From: Pectinatus haikarae
Lineage (GTDB): Bacteria; Bacillota; Negativicutes; Selenomonadales; Selenomonadaceae
Reading direction: 5' to 3' (one strand)
DNA: 64,000 bases
NCBI RefSeq assembly: GCF_030813505.1
Contig: NZ_JAUSUE010000001.1
A program made the position numbers and the translations under genes. Under the pieces are notes generated by a model. That model saw only the letters and a program-made list of their open reading frames with translations. It did not search any database and was not told the origin of the DNA. Positions 44,219 through 52,882 of the stretch are shown in pieces (positions within the stretch are counted from its first letter, which is position 1; each line of letters begins with the position of its first letter).

Positions 44219-45118
44219 TTATTTTATTTCCGCATTATATTTATTTATCATTTTTACAGGCCGATAGGATTCCTTTGCCTTTCTCAGACCTTCTATCCCC
44301 ATATCTTCTTCTCTGTTTATAAATTTCATATTCTTCCATTCATTCAAAACAAAAGCCTGATTAATGAAAGTGTAAGCGCCGTTAATATCGGGATCTGCTT
44401 TTTCCACGTGGATAACGGCCGTATCCGTATTGAGCTGCTCACCGAACGTAAAAGCGATAATACGCCCATTATTAATAACGGCTCCGCCTTTTAACGAAAG
44501 ATCGGCAAAATTATTCAAAACCTCAATTATAGCATCCCGCTCAGCTGCTATGAAAGGATCATCCGGCATATCCTGACTGCGGTTTTTATACCAGCCGTTC
44601 ACAGTAAGTTTACATAATGTTATTACCTCATCAGTAATAGGAATATATTCGGCGTTCGGATAATTCTTGCGAAAATTATTCAAATGATTCTTTTTGGAAT
44701 GAAATTTTCTTCCCTTTAATTCGATTAAATCTTCGCTGCTGTATACATAATCAAAATTATCCTCATCAGCAATTATATTAAATTTGGCATCAGAAAATTT
44801 TTCCAGTTCATCTGCCATTCGTTTTTCCAAGCCATAAAAAATAAGAGGTTTACCTATAGAAGTAAAATACTCCGACAGATTTTTTATGGCCCATTGCATT
44901 TTTTCCTGAGGTCCGAAAGGTTGAAGAGCAAACTCATCAGTTTCCCATTTTGCCTTTAAAAACAACACACCATTTTCTACACACCACTCCATATTGTATG
45001 GCTTACGCCACATAAATAAATTTGTAAATGTAAAATGCGAGTTTTCATAGTAATCTGCCTTGAAAAACGAATCAAAAACAGATTTATCTTCCTGTTTCAA
45101 TTTTTGAAAATTGATAAT
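44219..45118 (-). CDS. DUF2156 (lysyltransferase-like) protein with probable AUU start
   Basis: About 299 residues with a GNAT-like fold related to the DUF2156/MprF catalytic domain: WRKPYNMEW early, RKFHSKKNHLNNFRKNYPNAE and the C-terminal FINREEDMGIEGLRKAKESYRPVKMINKY segment. The substrate is unknown; relatives transfer amino acids to lipids or are uncharacterised. The best ribosome site, GGGAGG (45124-45129), is five bases before an ATT codon at 45118; the only nearby ATG (45154) has no ribosome site and would add 12 atypical residues. A long upstream ATG start remains possible. Confidence 0.8.
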   Translation of the reverse strand: MINFQKLKQEDKSVFDSFFKADYYENSHFTFTNLFMWRKPYNMEWCVENGVLFLKAKWETDEFALQPFGPQEKMQWAIKNLSEYFTSIGKPLIFYGLEKRMADELEKFSDAKFNIIADEDNFDYVYSSEDLIELKGRKFHSKKNHLNNFRKNYPNAEYIPITDEVITLCKLTVNGWYKNRSQDMPDDPFIAAERDAIIEVLNNFADLSLKGGAVINNGRIIAFTFGEQLNTDTAVIHVEKADPDINGAYTFINQAFVLNEWKNMKFINREEDMGIEGLRKAKESYRPVKMINKYNAEIK

Positions 45119-45294
45119 GACGACCTCCCAAATAATACTATACAAATATCTCATTCGATTTTATTCTGAATACAGCCGATAAAGATGATTTTTTTGCGGC
45201 AACATAATTAATACTCCAATAGTATATAATGATTATTTGTTAAGTAGTATAGCAGTTATTAACAAAAAGCGCAAACCATCTATAATATACAAAC

Positions 45295-45323
45295 AAAAAA
45301 ATGCAAAGCAGATGCTTTGCATT
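45295..45323 (-). terminator. Terminator of the tRNA(CAT)-Asn cluster
   Basis: AATGCAAAGC (45300-45309) with GCTTTGCATT (45314-45323), four-base loop; T-rich TTTTTTG follows on the minus strand. Confidence 0.8.
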
Positions 45324-45334
45324 CATTTCGACGT

Positions 45335-45411
45335 TGGTGGGCCCCGCAGGACTCGAACCTGCGACCAACCGGTTATGAGCCGGTGGCTCTAACCAACTGA
45401 GCTAGAGGCCC
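45335..45411 (-). tRNA. tRNA-Met(CAT), elongator type (Ile2 not excluded)
   Basis: 77 bases, CCA encoded, anticodon CAT in the loop CTCATAA, acceptor GGGCCTC with GGGGCCC. The start pairs 1:72, so it is not initiator tRNA. Lysidine-modified Ile2 also has CAT; sequence alone by eye cannot separate the two. Confidence 0.8.
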
Positions 45412-45416
45412 GTAAA

Positions 45417-45492
45417 TGGCTCCTTGAGTAGGACTCGAACCTACGACCGATCGGTTAACAGCCGATTGCTCTACCAACTGAGCTATCAAGGA
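45417..45492 (-). tRNA. tRNA-Asn(GTT), copy 3 in transcript order
   Basis: 76 bases with CCA. Anticodon GTT in CTGTTAA, acceptor TCCTTGA with TCAAGGA. Almost identical to the next two copies. Confidence 0.95.
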
Positions 45493-45501
45493 ATATTAAA
45501 T

Positions 45502-45577
45502 TGGCTCCTTGAGTAGGACTCGAACCTACGACCGATCGGTTAACAGCCGATTGCTCTACCAGCTGAGCTATCAAGGA
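45502..45577 (-). tRNA. tRNA-Asn(GTT), middle copy
   Basis: 76 bases, anticodon GTT, same acceptor as its neighbour; one D-arm base differs (AGCTGAGC for AACTGAGC on the plus strand). Confidence 0.95.
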
Positions 45578-45586
45578 ATATTCGAT

Positions 45587-45662
45587 TGGCTCCTCGAGTA
45601 GGACTCGAACCTACGACCGATCGGTTAACAGCCGATTGCTCTACCAACTGAGCTATCGAGGA
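45587..45662 (-). tRNA. tRNA-Asn(GTT), first copy
   Basis: 76 bases, anticodon GTT. Acceptor TCCTCGA with TCGAGGA: one base changed on both strands against the other copies, so pairing is kept. Next to the cluster promoter. Confidence 0.95.
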
Positions 45663-45680
45663 ATGTTGCCAACGAAGAAT

Positions 45681-45709
45681 ATTATACTCAAATCTTGTAT
45701 CGCTGTCAA
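45681..45709 (-). promoter_or_regulatory. Promoter of the tRNA-Asn/tRNA(CAT) cluster
   Basis: On the minus strand TTGACA (45709-45704), 17-base spacer, TATAAT (45686-45681): consensus sigma-A form, 19 bases before the first tRNA. Confidence 0.85.
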
Positions 45710-45767
45710 CTGTTTTTTTGTCTTTCTTAACAAGTAATTATTAAAATATCAATAACACAGTTCATTT

Positions 45768-47444
45768 TTATTTTTTATTTACAGTTTTTGCCCAGCTGTC
45801 ACGCAGTCCAACAACACGATTAAAAACCAAATTACCCTTTGCTGAATCCTTATCAACGCAAAAATACCCCTGCCGCAAGAACTGATACTTTGTTCCCGGT
45901 GCAGCCCATGCGGCAGCCGGTTCAATTTTGCAATTTTGCAAAACCGTAAGCGAAGCCGGATTCAGCTCTTTCATAAAATCTGTCTGTTCAGCATTCTCAT
46001 CATTATTCAGAAGATAATCATACAGACGAACTTCTGCATTCAGACATCCGTCAAGCGGTACCCAGTGAAGCGTTCCTTTTACTTTTCTTCCTGCTGTGGA
46101 GCCTCCCCGTTTAGAATCCGGATCATAAGTGCAATTTATCTGAATTATATTACCGTCTGCGTCTTTTACAATATCGGTGCATTTTATAATATACGCATAT
46201 TTCAAACGCACTTCACCGTCCGGTTTCAGACGGAAAAACTTCTTCGGAGCACTTTCCATAAAATCGCTCCGTTCTATATAAATCTCCCGCGAAAAAGGAA
46301 CATATCTGGCTGCGCTGCTGTCAGGTTTATTTTCAGCAGATAAATACTCACATTTGCCCTCCGGATAATTTGTTATTATTACCTTTATGGGATTGAGAAC
46401 CGCCATTATCCTATCTGCACGTTTATTCAGGTCTTCTCGGACACAATGTTCCAGCATAGCTATATCTACAAGACTGTTGCTTTTAGCGACACCTATAAGT
46501 TCGCAAAAACTGCGGATAGATTCAGCGGTATAACCCCTGCGTCTAAAACCCGAAATAGTCGGCATGCGCGGGTCGTCCCAGCCGGATACGCAGCCGCTTT
46601 CTACCAGCTGACGCAATTTACGTTTGCTCATGACCATGTTAGTCAGATTCAAACGGGCAAATTCAATCTGCCGCGGCCTGCTGTTACTGTCAAAGCCCAG
46701 ATTTTCCAAGAGCCAGTCATAAAGAGGACGATGCTCTTCAAATTCCAAAGTGCATATTGAATGAGTAACTTTTTCAATAGCATCAGATAATGGATGAGCA
46801 AAATCATACATCGGATAAATGCACCATTTATCACCGGTACGATGATGGCGCGTATGTGATATCCTGTAAATAACAGGGTCACGCATAGTTATATTGGGCG
46901 ATGCCATATCGATCTTGGCGCGCAGTACCTTCTGCCCGTCAGCAAAATCTCCCTTTTTCATACGTTCGAACAAATCTATATTTTCTTCAATGCTGCGGCC
47001 GCGATAAGGACTTTCTGTTCCGGCCTCTGTCAATGTTCCACGATACTGCCGTATTTCATCCGCGGTAAGATCACACACATATGCCTTGCCGCGCTTTATC
47101 AATTCCACAGCAAAATCATATAATTTATCAAAATAATCCGATGCATAAAACATGCGGTCATCCCAGGTAAATCCCAGCCATTTGACATCTTCCTGAATAG
47201 AATCAACATACTCTACATCCTCTTTTGTCGGATTTGTATCATCGAAACGAAGATTACACTGTCCGTTGTATTTCTGCGCAGTGCCAAAATTTATGCATAT
47301 TGATTTAGCATGACCGATATGCAGATAACCATTTGGTTCAGGCGGAAATCTAGTATGTATTCCATCAGCATATTTACCATTTTTCAAATCATCGTCTATA
47401 GCATTGTGAATAAAATTGGGCAAAAGGTTTACATTTTCCGGCAT
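45768..47444 (-). CDS. glnS: Glutaminyl-tRNA synthetase
   Basis: A 558-residue class I synthetase with PPEPNGYLHIGHAKS (HIGH), VMSKRKL (KMSKS) and the two-part beta-barrel anticodon domain of GlnRS; the LRFDDTNPTKEDVEYVDSI segment distinguishes it from GluRS. Most Firmicutes make Gln-tRNA through GatCAB, so a full GlnRS is notable. ATG 47444 is used, after GAGGGATATTTG. Monocistronic by spacing; the tRNA cluster follows. Confidence 0.95.
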   Translation of the reverse strand: MPENVNLLPNFIHNAIDDDLKNGKYADGIHTRFPPEPNGYLHIGHAKSICINFGTAQKYNGQCNLRFDDTNPTKEDVEYVDSIQEDVKWLGFTWDDRMFYASDYFDKLYDFAVELIKRGKAYVCDLTADEIRQYRGTLTEAGTESPYRGRSIEENIDLFERMKKGDFADGQKVLRAKIDMASPNITMRDPVIYRISHTRHHRTGDKWCIYPMYDFAHPLSDAIEKVTHSICTLEFEEHRPLYDWLLENLGFDSNSRPRQIEFARLNLTNMVMSKRKLRQLVESGCVSGWDDPRMPTISGFRRRGYTAESIRSFCELIGVAKSNSLVDIAMLEHCVREDLNKRADRIMAVLNPIKVIITNYPEGKCEYLSAENKPDSSAARYVPFSREIYIERSDFMESAPKKFFRLKPDGEVRLKYAYIIKCTDIVKDADGNIIQINCTYDPDSKRGGSTAGRKVKGTLHWVPLDGCLNAEVRLYDYLLNNDENAEQTDFMKELNPASLTVLQNCKIEPAAAWAAPGTKYQFLRQGYFCVDKDSAKGNLVFNRVVGLRDSWAKTVNKK

Positions 47445-47577
47445 CAAATATCCCTCATTAAAAATTATTTTTTAAAAATTACATTAAATGAAGCAAACTA
47501 TGATTATATGCAAAACAGGCATTTCATCCCTATAGTTTGTTCATTTTTCACAGCAATTCAATCTTTTGCAGCATAGT

Positions 47578-48381
47578 TCATTGAGTTTTTTCATCTCTAT
47601 AGCAAAAAGGCTTATCCTCATATTGCAGCTTATGCATAATATATTTTTTCAGCAAGGCAAATCCTTTTTTCATATCCTCTGTCTGGGGCAGACTTTTTAC
47701 TATTTCTGCTACATATCCCTGTGACACTATTTTATCCAGTGTCCATGAAAAATTCACATCATATATCCACAGCAATCGTACAAGTTTCCTGTCATTCTGC
47801 GTTCTGATCATATTGTAGTCACATTGACCGCCATTCTTAAACTGACCGATAAAGGTCTTGCTGCAGGGTTCAACATCATCTGTTGTCAAATACGGTTGAA
47901 GCACTCTGAAAATATCAAGTTTATCTGCATCTCTGATAAGTCTTGCAAAAAAGAGATAACGCCTGTCTTCTGTTGGTTCCACTTGTTTTGCATTGTGATT
48001 TTTAACAGCAAATTCAATTAAAGTCTGATCAGTTTCAGTCAATTCGCCGAGCAGTCTCTGCTCTTTCAGTATTTTCAACCCAAGCAGCGCGTGATTTTCT
48101 GACTGAGCATCGTTAAATGTTTTATATATGCTAAATTGTTTGAAACGGCCTATGTCATGAAAAAGACCTATGATTCTGGCCAATAGGGCATCATGCTCAT
48201 TCATCTGCAGATGAACTGCCAGAGAATAAGCTATGGCAGTGACTTTTCTCGTATGCTCCTCCTTTATCAATATGCCTTCCTGCACATTTTTGTCCTTGCT
48301 ATAAAAAGATTTTATATAACCGTTCATCCATTCTTCTTTTTTCAGGCAGTATTGCTCTAGTTCGTTAATTTTATTCATCAT
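47578..48381 (-). CDS. HD-domain hydrolase
   Basis: A 267-residue metal-dependent phosphohydrolase-like protein. HD motif residues are seen as EEHTRKV (His), GLFHDIGRFKQ (His-Asp), ENHALLG, NHN and RDADKLD (Asp). No sensory or nucleotide-binding domain is attached, and the substrate is unknown. Two in-frame ATG codons start it; AGGAAA precedes. A small inverted repeat, TTACCGAT-AGA-ATCGGTAA, lies 27 bases upstream. Confidence 0.85.
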   Translation of the reverse strand: MMNKINELEQYCLKKEEWMNGYIKSFYSKDKNVQEGILIKEEHTRKVTAIAYSLAVHLQMNEHDALLARIIGLFHDIGRFKQFSIYKTFNDAQSENHALLGLKILKEQRLLGELTETDQTLIEFAVKNHNAKQVEPTEDRRYLFFARLIRDADKLDIFRVLQPYLTTDDVEPCSKTFIGQFKNGGQCDYNMIRTQNDRKLVRLLWIYDVNFSWTLDKIVSQGYVAEIVKSLPQTEDMKKGFALLKKYIMHKLQYEDKPFCYRDEKTQ

Positions 48382-48715
48382 TATTTCCTAAAATAATAAT
48401 ATAAATTTTACCGATAGAATCGGTAACATCCTGCTTTACTCTGCTCAGGCTTTAATTTATCAATATATCTATATACATTATAACATATTTATGAATCAGT
48501 AAGAGACAGATGCATTTTTCCCTTTTTTAATAACTATATCCGTTAAATTATATCAAAAATCGTATATTTTTTGTAGTTCCAGGCAAAGAAACTTTCATAA
48601 ACTATTTGACAATTTTATTTTCCTTGATATTACTGCAACCTTCACTTCATTAAAAACAGGTAAAAAAAAGATCGGCATAAGCCGACCTCATAGTTTACAG
48701 CAATAATTTTTTGTG
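48382..48715. other. Intergenic region between HD-hydrolase and 79-residue gene
   Basis: 334 bases, AT-rich, no supported frame. Near its left end is the perfect inverted repeat TTACCGAT-AGA-ATCGGTAA (48408-48426), likely an operator or short hairpin of the HD gene. Near its right end is the terminator of the 79-residue gene. Confidence 0.55.
48662..48687 (-). terminator. Terminator of the 79-residue gene
   Basis: On the minus strand GGTCGGC, loop TTAT, GCCGATC, then eight T. One G-T pair in the stem. Confidence 0.85.
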
Positions 48716-48955
48716 TTAGACTTCTCCCTTTAGATGAGCCAATTCAGCTTGATTTTCCTGATAATACCACCGTACAGATTTACCGATGGCACACCGTATA
48801 GCATCAAGTCTTCCCTGCAAAGCCAATTTTTTTAACCTCATAGCATCAAAACCATTGATTGATAAATAACTAGCCGAAATAAACCCTCCTCTTTTCAAGA
48901 CATCCCGATAGATCGCACTATCTCTTCGGTCTACTACAACTCGCCTTATCGCCAT
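48716..48955 (-). CDS. Small winged-helix-like protein, unknown
   Basis: A 79-residue basic protein. Residues about 38-70 (RLKKLALQGRLDAIRCAIGK then VRWYYQEN) resemble by eye the excisionase/MerR-type winged helix, where a helix pair is followed by GRLxAxR and a W-rich strand. GAGGTGA precedes the ATG (48955). It is a single gene with its own terminator, next to the fructose operon but divergent from it. Not recognised as a named family. Confidence 0.6.
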   Translation of the reverse strand: MAIRRVVVDRRDSAIYRDVLKRGGFISASYLSINGFDAMRLKKLALQGRLDAIRCAIGKSVRWYYQENQAELAHLKGEV

Positions 48956-49097
48956 CAAATCACCTCATTAATGTTCAGCAGGTATAAAAGGCTGTCTAAA
49001 TATATATTTACTATTATATAATATTTCAAATACATTGTACAGATGTAAATTGTTTATAATTTATTAATAATCACACTCGATCATTTTAAATACTTAT

Positions 49098-49124
49098 TTT
49101 GATTTATTTTGATTGACTTTGATT
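49098..49124. promoter_or_regulatory. Triple TTTGATT operator at fruR
   Basis: TTTGATT at 49098-49104, 49108-49114 and 49118-49124: three exact direct repeats at a 10-base period, covering the -35 element of the fruR promoter. DeoR-family repressors bind such direct repeats, so FruR itself is the likely ligand. Confidence 0.75.
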
Positions 49125-49141
49125 TATTGTGTGTATATAAT
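49113..49141 (+). promoter_or_regulatory. Promoter of fruR-fruK-fruA
   Basis: TTGACT 49113-49118, 17-base spacer, TATAAT 49136-49141. The transcript would start about 20 bases before the fruR ATG. Confidence 0.85.
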
Positions 49142-49164
49142 TTAAATAAAAAGAGGAAAATCAT

Positions 49165-49905
49165 ATGCTGGCAGCGCAAAGACACAATAAAATATTGCAG
49201 CTTCTAAAGCAGAGTCATTCGGTAAGCGTTACCGAATTATCAAAAATTTTGAAAGCTTCCGAAGCAACTGTAAGACGGGATATTAATATATTGCATGGCA
49301 AAGGTGTCCTTGTGAAAATATATGGCGGTGCAATGTCTCCTGAGAGTTACTTAACAACCGAAGATAAAGTTCAGGTCAGAGAAAGTGTCAATACTGAACA
49401 GAAAATGGCTATTGCAGCTAAAGCCGCACAGTTGATAAAAATGAATGATGTTGTTTATATAGACGCCGGAACGACGACCGGACTTCTTATAAAACAGCTC
49501 AGGGAAAGAAATGCCGTATACGTCACCAATGATGCTTCTCATGCAGTGCAGCTGATGAATCGCGGTTTTGAAACAATAATAATCGGCGGCAATATGAAGG
49601 CTGTTACCTATGCTGCCGTTGGTGCTCTGGCGATAGCCAATATTCAAAGATACAATTTCACCGTTGGTTTTTTCGGCACCAACGGCATCAGCCTGGTAGC
49701 CGGTTTTACAACGCCCACTGCCGAAGAGGCCATGATAAAAGAAGCTGCTATAAAACATTGTAAAAAAGCCTATATTTTAGCGGACAGTTCGAAGTTCGGC
49801 AAAATAACACCTGTTAACTTTTCTGCTCTTGGAGCGGCTTCAATTATAACTGACAAACGCCCTGATGATACCTATGAAAAATATAAAATTATTCTGGCTG
49901 ATTGA
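49165..49905 (+). CDS. fruR: DeoR-family regulator of the fructose operon
   Basis: A 246-residue DeoR protein: N-terminal helix-turn-helix (about 1-57, VSVTELSKILKASEATVRRDINIL) and a sugar-phosphate sensor domain with the VYIDAGTTTGLLIKQL and FFGTNGIS segments. Position before fruK and fruA makes it a FruR that probably responds to fructose-1-phosphate. AAAGAGG before the ATG. Likely autoregulated through the TTTGATT repeats. Confidence 0.92.
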   Translation: MLAAQRHNKILQLLKQSHSVSVTELSKILKASEATVRRDINILHGKGVLVKIYGGAMSPESYLTTEDKVQVRESVNTEQKMAIAAKAAQLIKMNDVVYIDAGTTTGLLIKQLRERNAVYVTNDASHAVQLMNRGFETIIIGGNMKAVTYAAVGALAIANIQRYNFTVGFFGTNGISLVAGFTTPTAEEAMIKEAAIKHCKKAYILADSSKFGKITPVNFSALGAASIITDKRPDDTYEKYKIILAD

Positions 49906-49959
49906 TCAGACACAATAATAGTATAAAAATATTCTGTAAATTAAACAAAGGAGTTTCTC

Positions 49960-50871
49960 ATGATATATACAGTCACATTCAATCCTTCATTAGACTATAT
50001 TGTAAGACTTGATTCATTCAAAACAGGTACCATCAACCGTCTTAAATATGAAAAAATACTCTGTGGCGGCAAGGGCATAAATGTATCAATAGTACTCAAA
50101 AATCTTGGCGTCTCAAGTATCGCTTCTGGATTTACAGCAGGTTTTACCGGTGAGGAAATAGAACGGCAGATGAAAAATGAATTTAACTGCAGTTGTGATT
50201 TCATCCATTTATCAGCAGGCAACACCAGAATAAACGTAAAAATCAAAGCCGACTCAGAGACCGAAGTCAACGGCCAGGGACCGAATATACCTCAGCAATC
50301 CATTGATGCGCTTTTTGCCAAGCTGGATAAACTGCAAAATGGTGATTATCTTGTTTTAGCCGGCAGTATACCAAATACTCTTCCTAATAATATCTATGAA
50401 AGAATATTAGAGCGCCTTTATCATAAGAATGTAAATTTTGTAGTGGATGCCGAAGGAAAATTACTTCTCAATGTACTGGAATATAAACCTTTTCTGATAA
50501 AACCGAATAATCATGAATTAGGCGGTATGTTCGGCAAAACACTGACCACACCAGAAGCATTGATTGAGCATGCCAGAATATTACAGCAGCGCGGCGCACG
50601 TAATATTTTGATTTCCCGTGGCGGTGACGGAGCTATTTTGCTCACTGAAAAAGGTGATTGTATGTCCTGCGCCGCTCCCACCGGAACATTGATAAATTCT
50701 GTGGGTGCCGGTGATTCAATGGTTGCCGGTTTTTTGGCGGGCTATCTTTCATCCGCTGATTATAAAACGGCTTTCCGTATGGGAATAGCAGCCGGCTCAG
50801 CTTCTGCTTTTTCCGAAAATCTTGCGGTAATGGAAGAAGTAGATACTTTGATGAAACAAATAACTATTTAA
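49960..50871 (+). CDS. fruK: 1-Phosphofructokinase
   Basis: A 303-residue PfkB-type kinase that turns fructose-1-phosphate into fructose-1,6-bisphosphate. YTVTFNPSLDYIVRLD at the start, GGKGINVSIVLKNLG, and the C-terminal SVGAGDSMVAGF with catalytic Asp are present. AAAGGAG before the ATG. Between fruR and fruA; class I aldolase elsewhere in the window uses its product. Confidence 0.96.
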   Translation: MIYTVTFNPSLDYIVRLDSFKTGTINRLKYEKILCGGKGINVSIVLKNLGVSSIASGFTAGFTGEEIERQMKNEFNCSCDFIHLSAGNTRINVKIKADSETEVNGQGPNIPQQSIDALFAKLDKLQNGDYLVLAGSIPNTLPNNIYERILERLYHKNVNFVVDAEGKLLLNVLEYKPFLIKPNNHELGGMFGKTLTTPEALIEHARILQQRGARNILISRGGDGAILLTEKGDCMSCAAPTGTLINSVGAGDSMVAGFLAGYLSSADYKTAFRMGIAAGSASAFSENLAVMEEVDTLMKQITI

Positions 50872-50891
50872 ATATAAAAAGGAGCTAGATT

Positions 50892-52802
50892 ATGCATATT
50901 ACTGATTTATTGAAAAAAGACGGGATACTGCTCAACGCCCGTCCAACAGACAAAAAAGACGCCATCAACATTCTGGTCGATCTTATGGACAGCACCGGTA
51001 TTCTTGCCGATAAGGAGCTTTACAAAAAAGCTGTTTTCACCCGCGAAGAATCCGGCACCACCGGTCTGGGAGATGGTATTGCCACGCCCCATGCTAAAAG
51101 TCCCGCAGTAAAAAAAGCAGGACTCGCCGCAATGGTAGTAAAAGACGGAATAGATTTTGAATCTATGGACAATCGCCCGGCCCGTTTATTCTTTCTGATT
51201 GCCGCTCCCGATTCAGCCAATGACGAACATCTTCAGATGCTCAGTGCTTTGGCTACAATGCCGATGGACAGCGATTTTAAAGAAGCTCTCATAGCTGCCG
51301 AAACACCCGATAAATTTTTGAAGCTGATCGATGAAAAAGAAGCCGACCGTTTTTCCGCAGAAAACAGCACTGCGGACAGTATTCCTTCCGCTACAGCAGC
51401 AAAAGGAACCGCTTCTCAGTATGATATATTGGCTGTAACAGCTTGTCCTACCGGTATAGCACACACATATATGGCCGCTGAAAGCCTTGAACAGCATGCA
51501 AAAAAACGCAGCATTACCATAAAAGTAGAAACAGAAGGTTCAGGCGGCACCAAAAACGGACTTACAAGCGAAGAAATAAAAAATGCAAAATGTATTATAG
51601 TAGCCGCGGACAAAAACGTGCCAATGTCCAGATTCAACGGGCGTCCTGTTCTTATTACCAAAGTAGCAAATGGTATTAATAAAGCCGATGAACTTTTAGA
51701 CAAAGCTTTGAGCGGCAATGTCCCTCTTTATCAGCACAATGCCGCAAAAAATGAAGAAGCGATTGCTGAAAATGAAACAGAAACTTTTGGGCGCCAGATT
51801 TATAAACATCTGATGAACGGTGTTTCCCATATGCTTCCTTTTGTCGTCGGCGGTGGGATTTTGATAGCTCTGGCATTTCTTGTCGATCCGTTTGATCCCG
51901 CAAATCCTTCTAATTTTGGTTCCAACACCCCGCTGGCCGCATTTTTCAAAAGTGTAGGCGGTGTATCATTTGGTTTTATGCTACCCGTTTTGTCCGGTTT
52001 CATAGCTATGAGCATAGCAGACCGCCCAGGACTTGTTGCCGGCTTCGTCGGCGGTGCTATGGCTAATTCGGGCGGTTCAGGCTTTCTTGGTGCTTTAATA
52101 GCAGGTTTTATTGCCGGTTATATAATTATTGGCCTGAAAAAAATATGTGCGGCACTTCCCCACTCTCTTGAGGGTATAAAAACTATTCTTATCTATCCGC
52201 TTTTCGGTGTCCTTCTCATGGGAATTGTCATAACCTTCATAATCAATCCACCGGTAAGCGGCATCAATTCATGGCTTATTGAAACACTGAAAAATATGGA
52301 TACAAACAGCCGTGTTCTTATCGGTGCTATACTTGGCGGCATGATGTCCGTAGACATGGGCGGTCCTGTAAATAAAGCCGCATATGTAATAGGCACAGGT
52401 ATGCTGGCAAGCGGAGAATACGGCATAATGGCCGCTGTTATGGCTGGTGGTATGGTACCGCCCCTGGCTATTGCCCTATGCAGTACCTTCTTCAAAAATC
52501 GCTTTACGGATAATGAACGTAAATCTGCTGTGAGCAATTACGTAATGGGGTTATCATTTATTACAGAAGGCGCTATTCCTTTCGCCGCCAGTGACCCGCT
52601 CCGCGTTATCCCGGCCTGCATAGTAGGTTCTGCTGCGGCAGGAGCTTTATCGATGGCTTTTGACTGCACTCTCAGAGCTCCGCATGGTGGTATTTTTGTT
52701 GTGCCGACCATAGGCAATCCCGTCATGTATCTCGTCGCCATCCTTATCGGTTCTTTGATCTCCATGGCTATTTTAGCAGTTCTGAAAAAACCGCTCAAAT
52801 AA
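50892..52802 (+). CDS. fruA: PTS fructose transporter, EIIABC
   Basis: A 636-residue fusion in the order EIIA-EIIB-EIIC. EIIA active His67 (GIATPHAKSP), EIIB Cys185 (VTACPTGIAHTYMAAE), then a membrane EIIC domain from about residue 285 with VGGGILIALAFL, GFIAGYIIIG and a C-terminal GGIFVVPTIGNP. It phosphorylates fructose to fructose-1-phosphate during uptake. AAAAGGAGC before ATG; last gene of the operon. Confidence 0.97.
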   Translation: MHITDLLKKDGILLNARPTDKKDAINILVDLMDSTGILADKELYKKAVFTREESGTTGLGDGIATPHAKSPAVKKAGLAAMVVKDGIDFESMDNRPARLFFLIAAPDSANDEHLQMLSALATMPMDSDFKEALIAAETPDKFLKLIDEKEADRFSAENSTADSIPSATAAKGTASQYDILAVTACPTGIAHTYMAAESLEQHAKKRSITIKVETEGSGGTKNGLTSEEIKNAKCIIVAADKNVPMSRFNGRPVLITKVANGINKADELLDKALSGNVPLYQHNAAKNEEAIAENETETFGRQIYKHLMNGVSHMLPFVVGGGILIALAFLVDPFDPANPSNFGSNTPLAAFFKSVGGVSFGFMLPVLSGFIAMSIADRPGLVAGFVGGAMANSGGSGFLGALIAGFIAGYIIIGLKKICAALPHSLEGIKTILIYPLFGVLLMGIVITFIINPPVSGINSWLIETLKNMDTNSRVLIGAILGGMMSVDMGGPVNKAAYVIGTGMLASGEYGIMAAVMAGGMVPPLAIALCSTFFKNRFTDNERKSAVSNYVMGLSFITEGAIPFAASDPLRVIPACIVGSAAAGALSMAFDCTLRAPHGGIFVVPTIGNPVMYLVAILIGSLISMAILAVLKKPLK

Positions 52803-52826
52803 CTTTATATATTTCTTCATACTGCA

Positions 52827-52876
52827 AAAATAATTAAGAGCTGCGGGCATTAACGCCTGCAGCTCTTAATTATTTT
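52827..52876. terminator. Bidirectional terminator after fruA
   Basis: A perfect 18-base stem, 52827-52844 with 52859-52876, extended by GGGC/GCCT inside. Between fruA and the convergent tetR-type gene. Confidence 0.9.
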
Positions 52877-52882
52877 ACAGCT

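Noticed and set aside
45417..45662. Regularly spaced 76-base repeats considered as CRISPR
   Set aside because: Each unit folds as a complete tRNA-Asn with CCA end.
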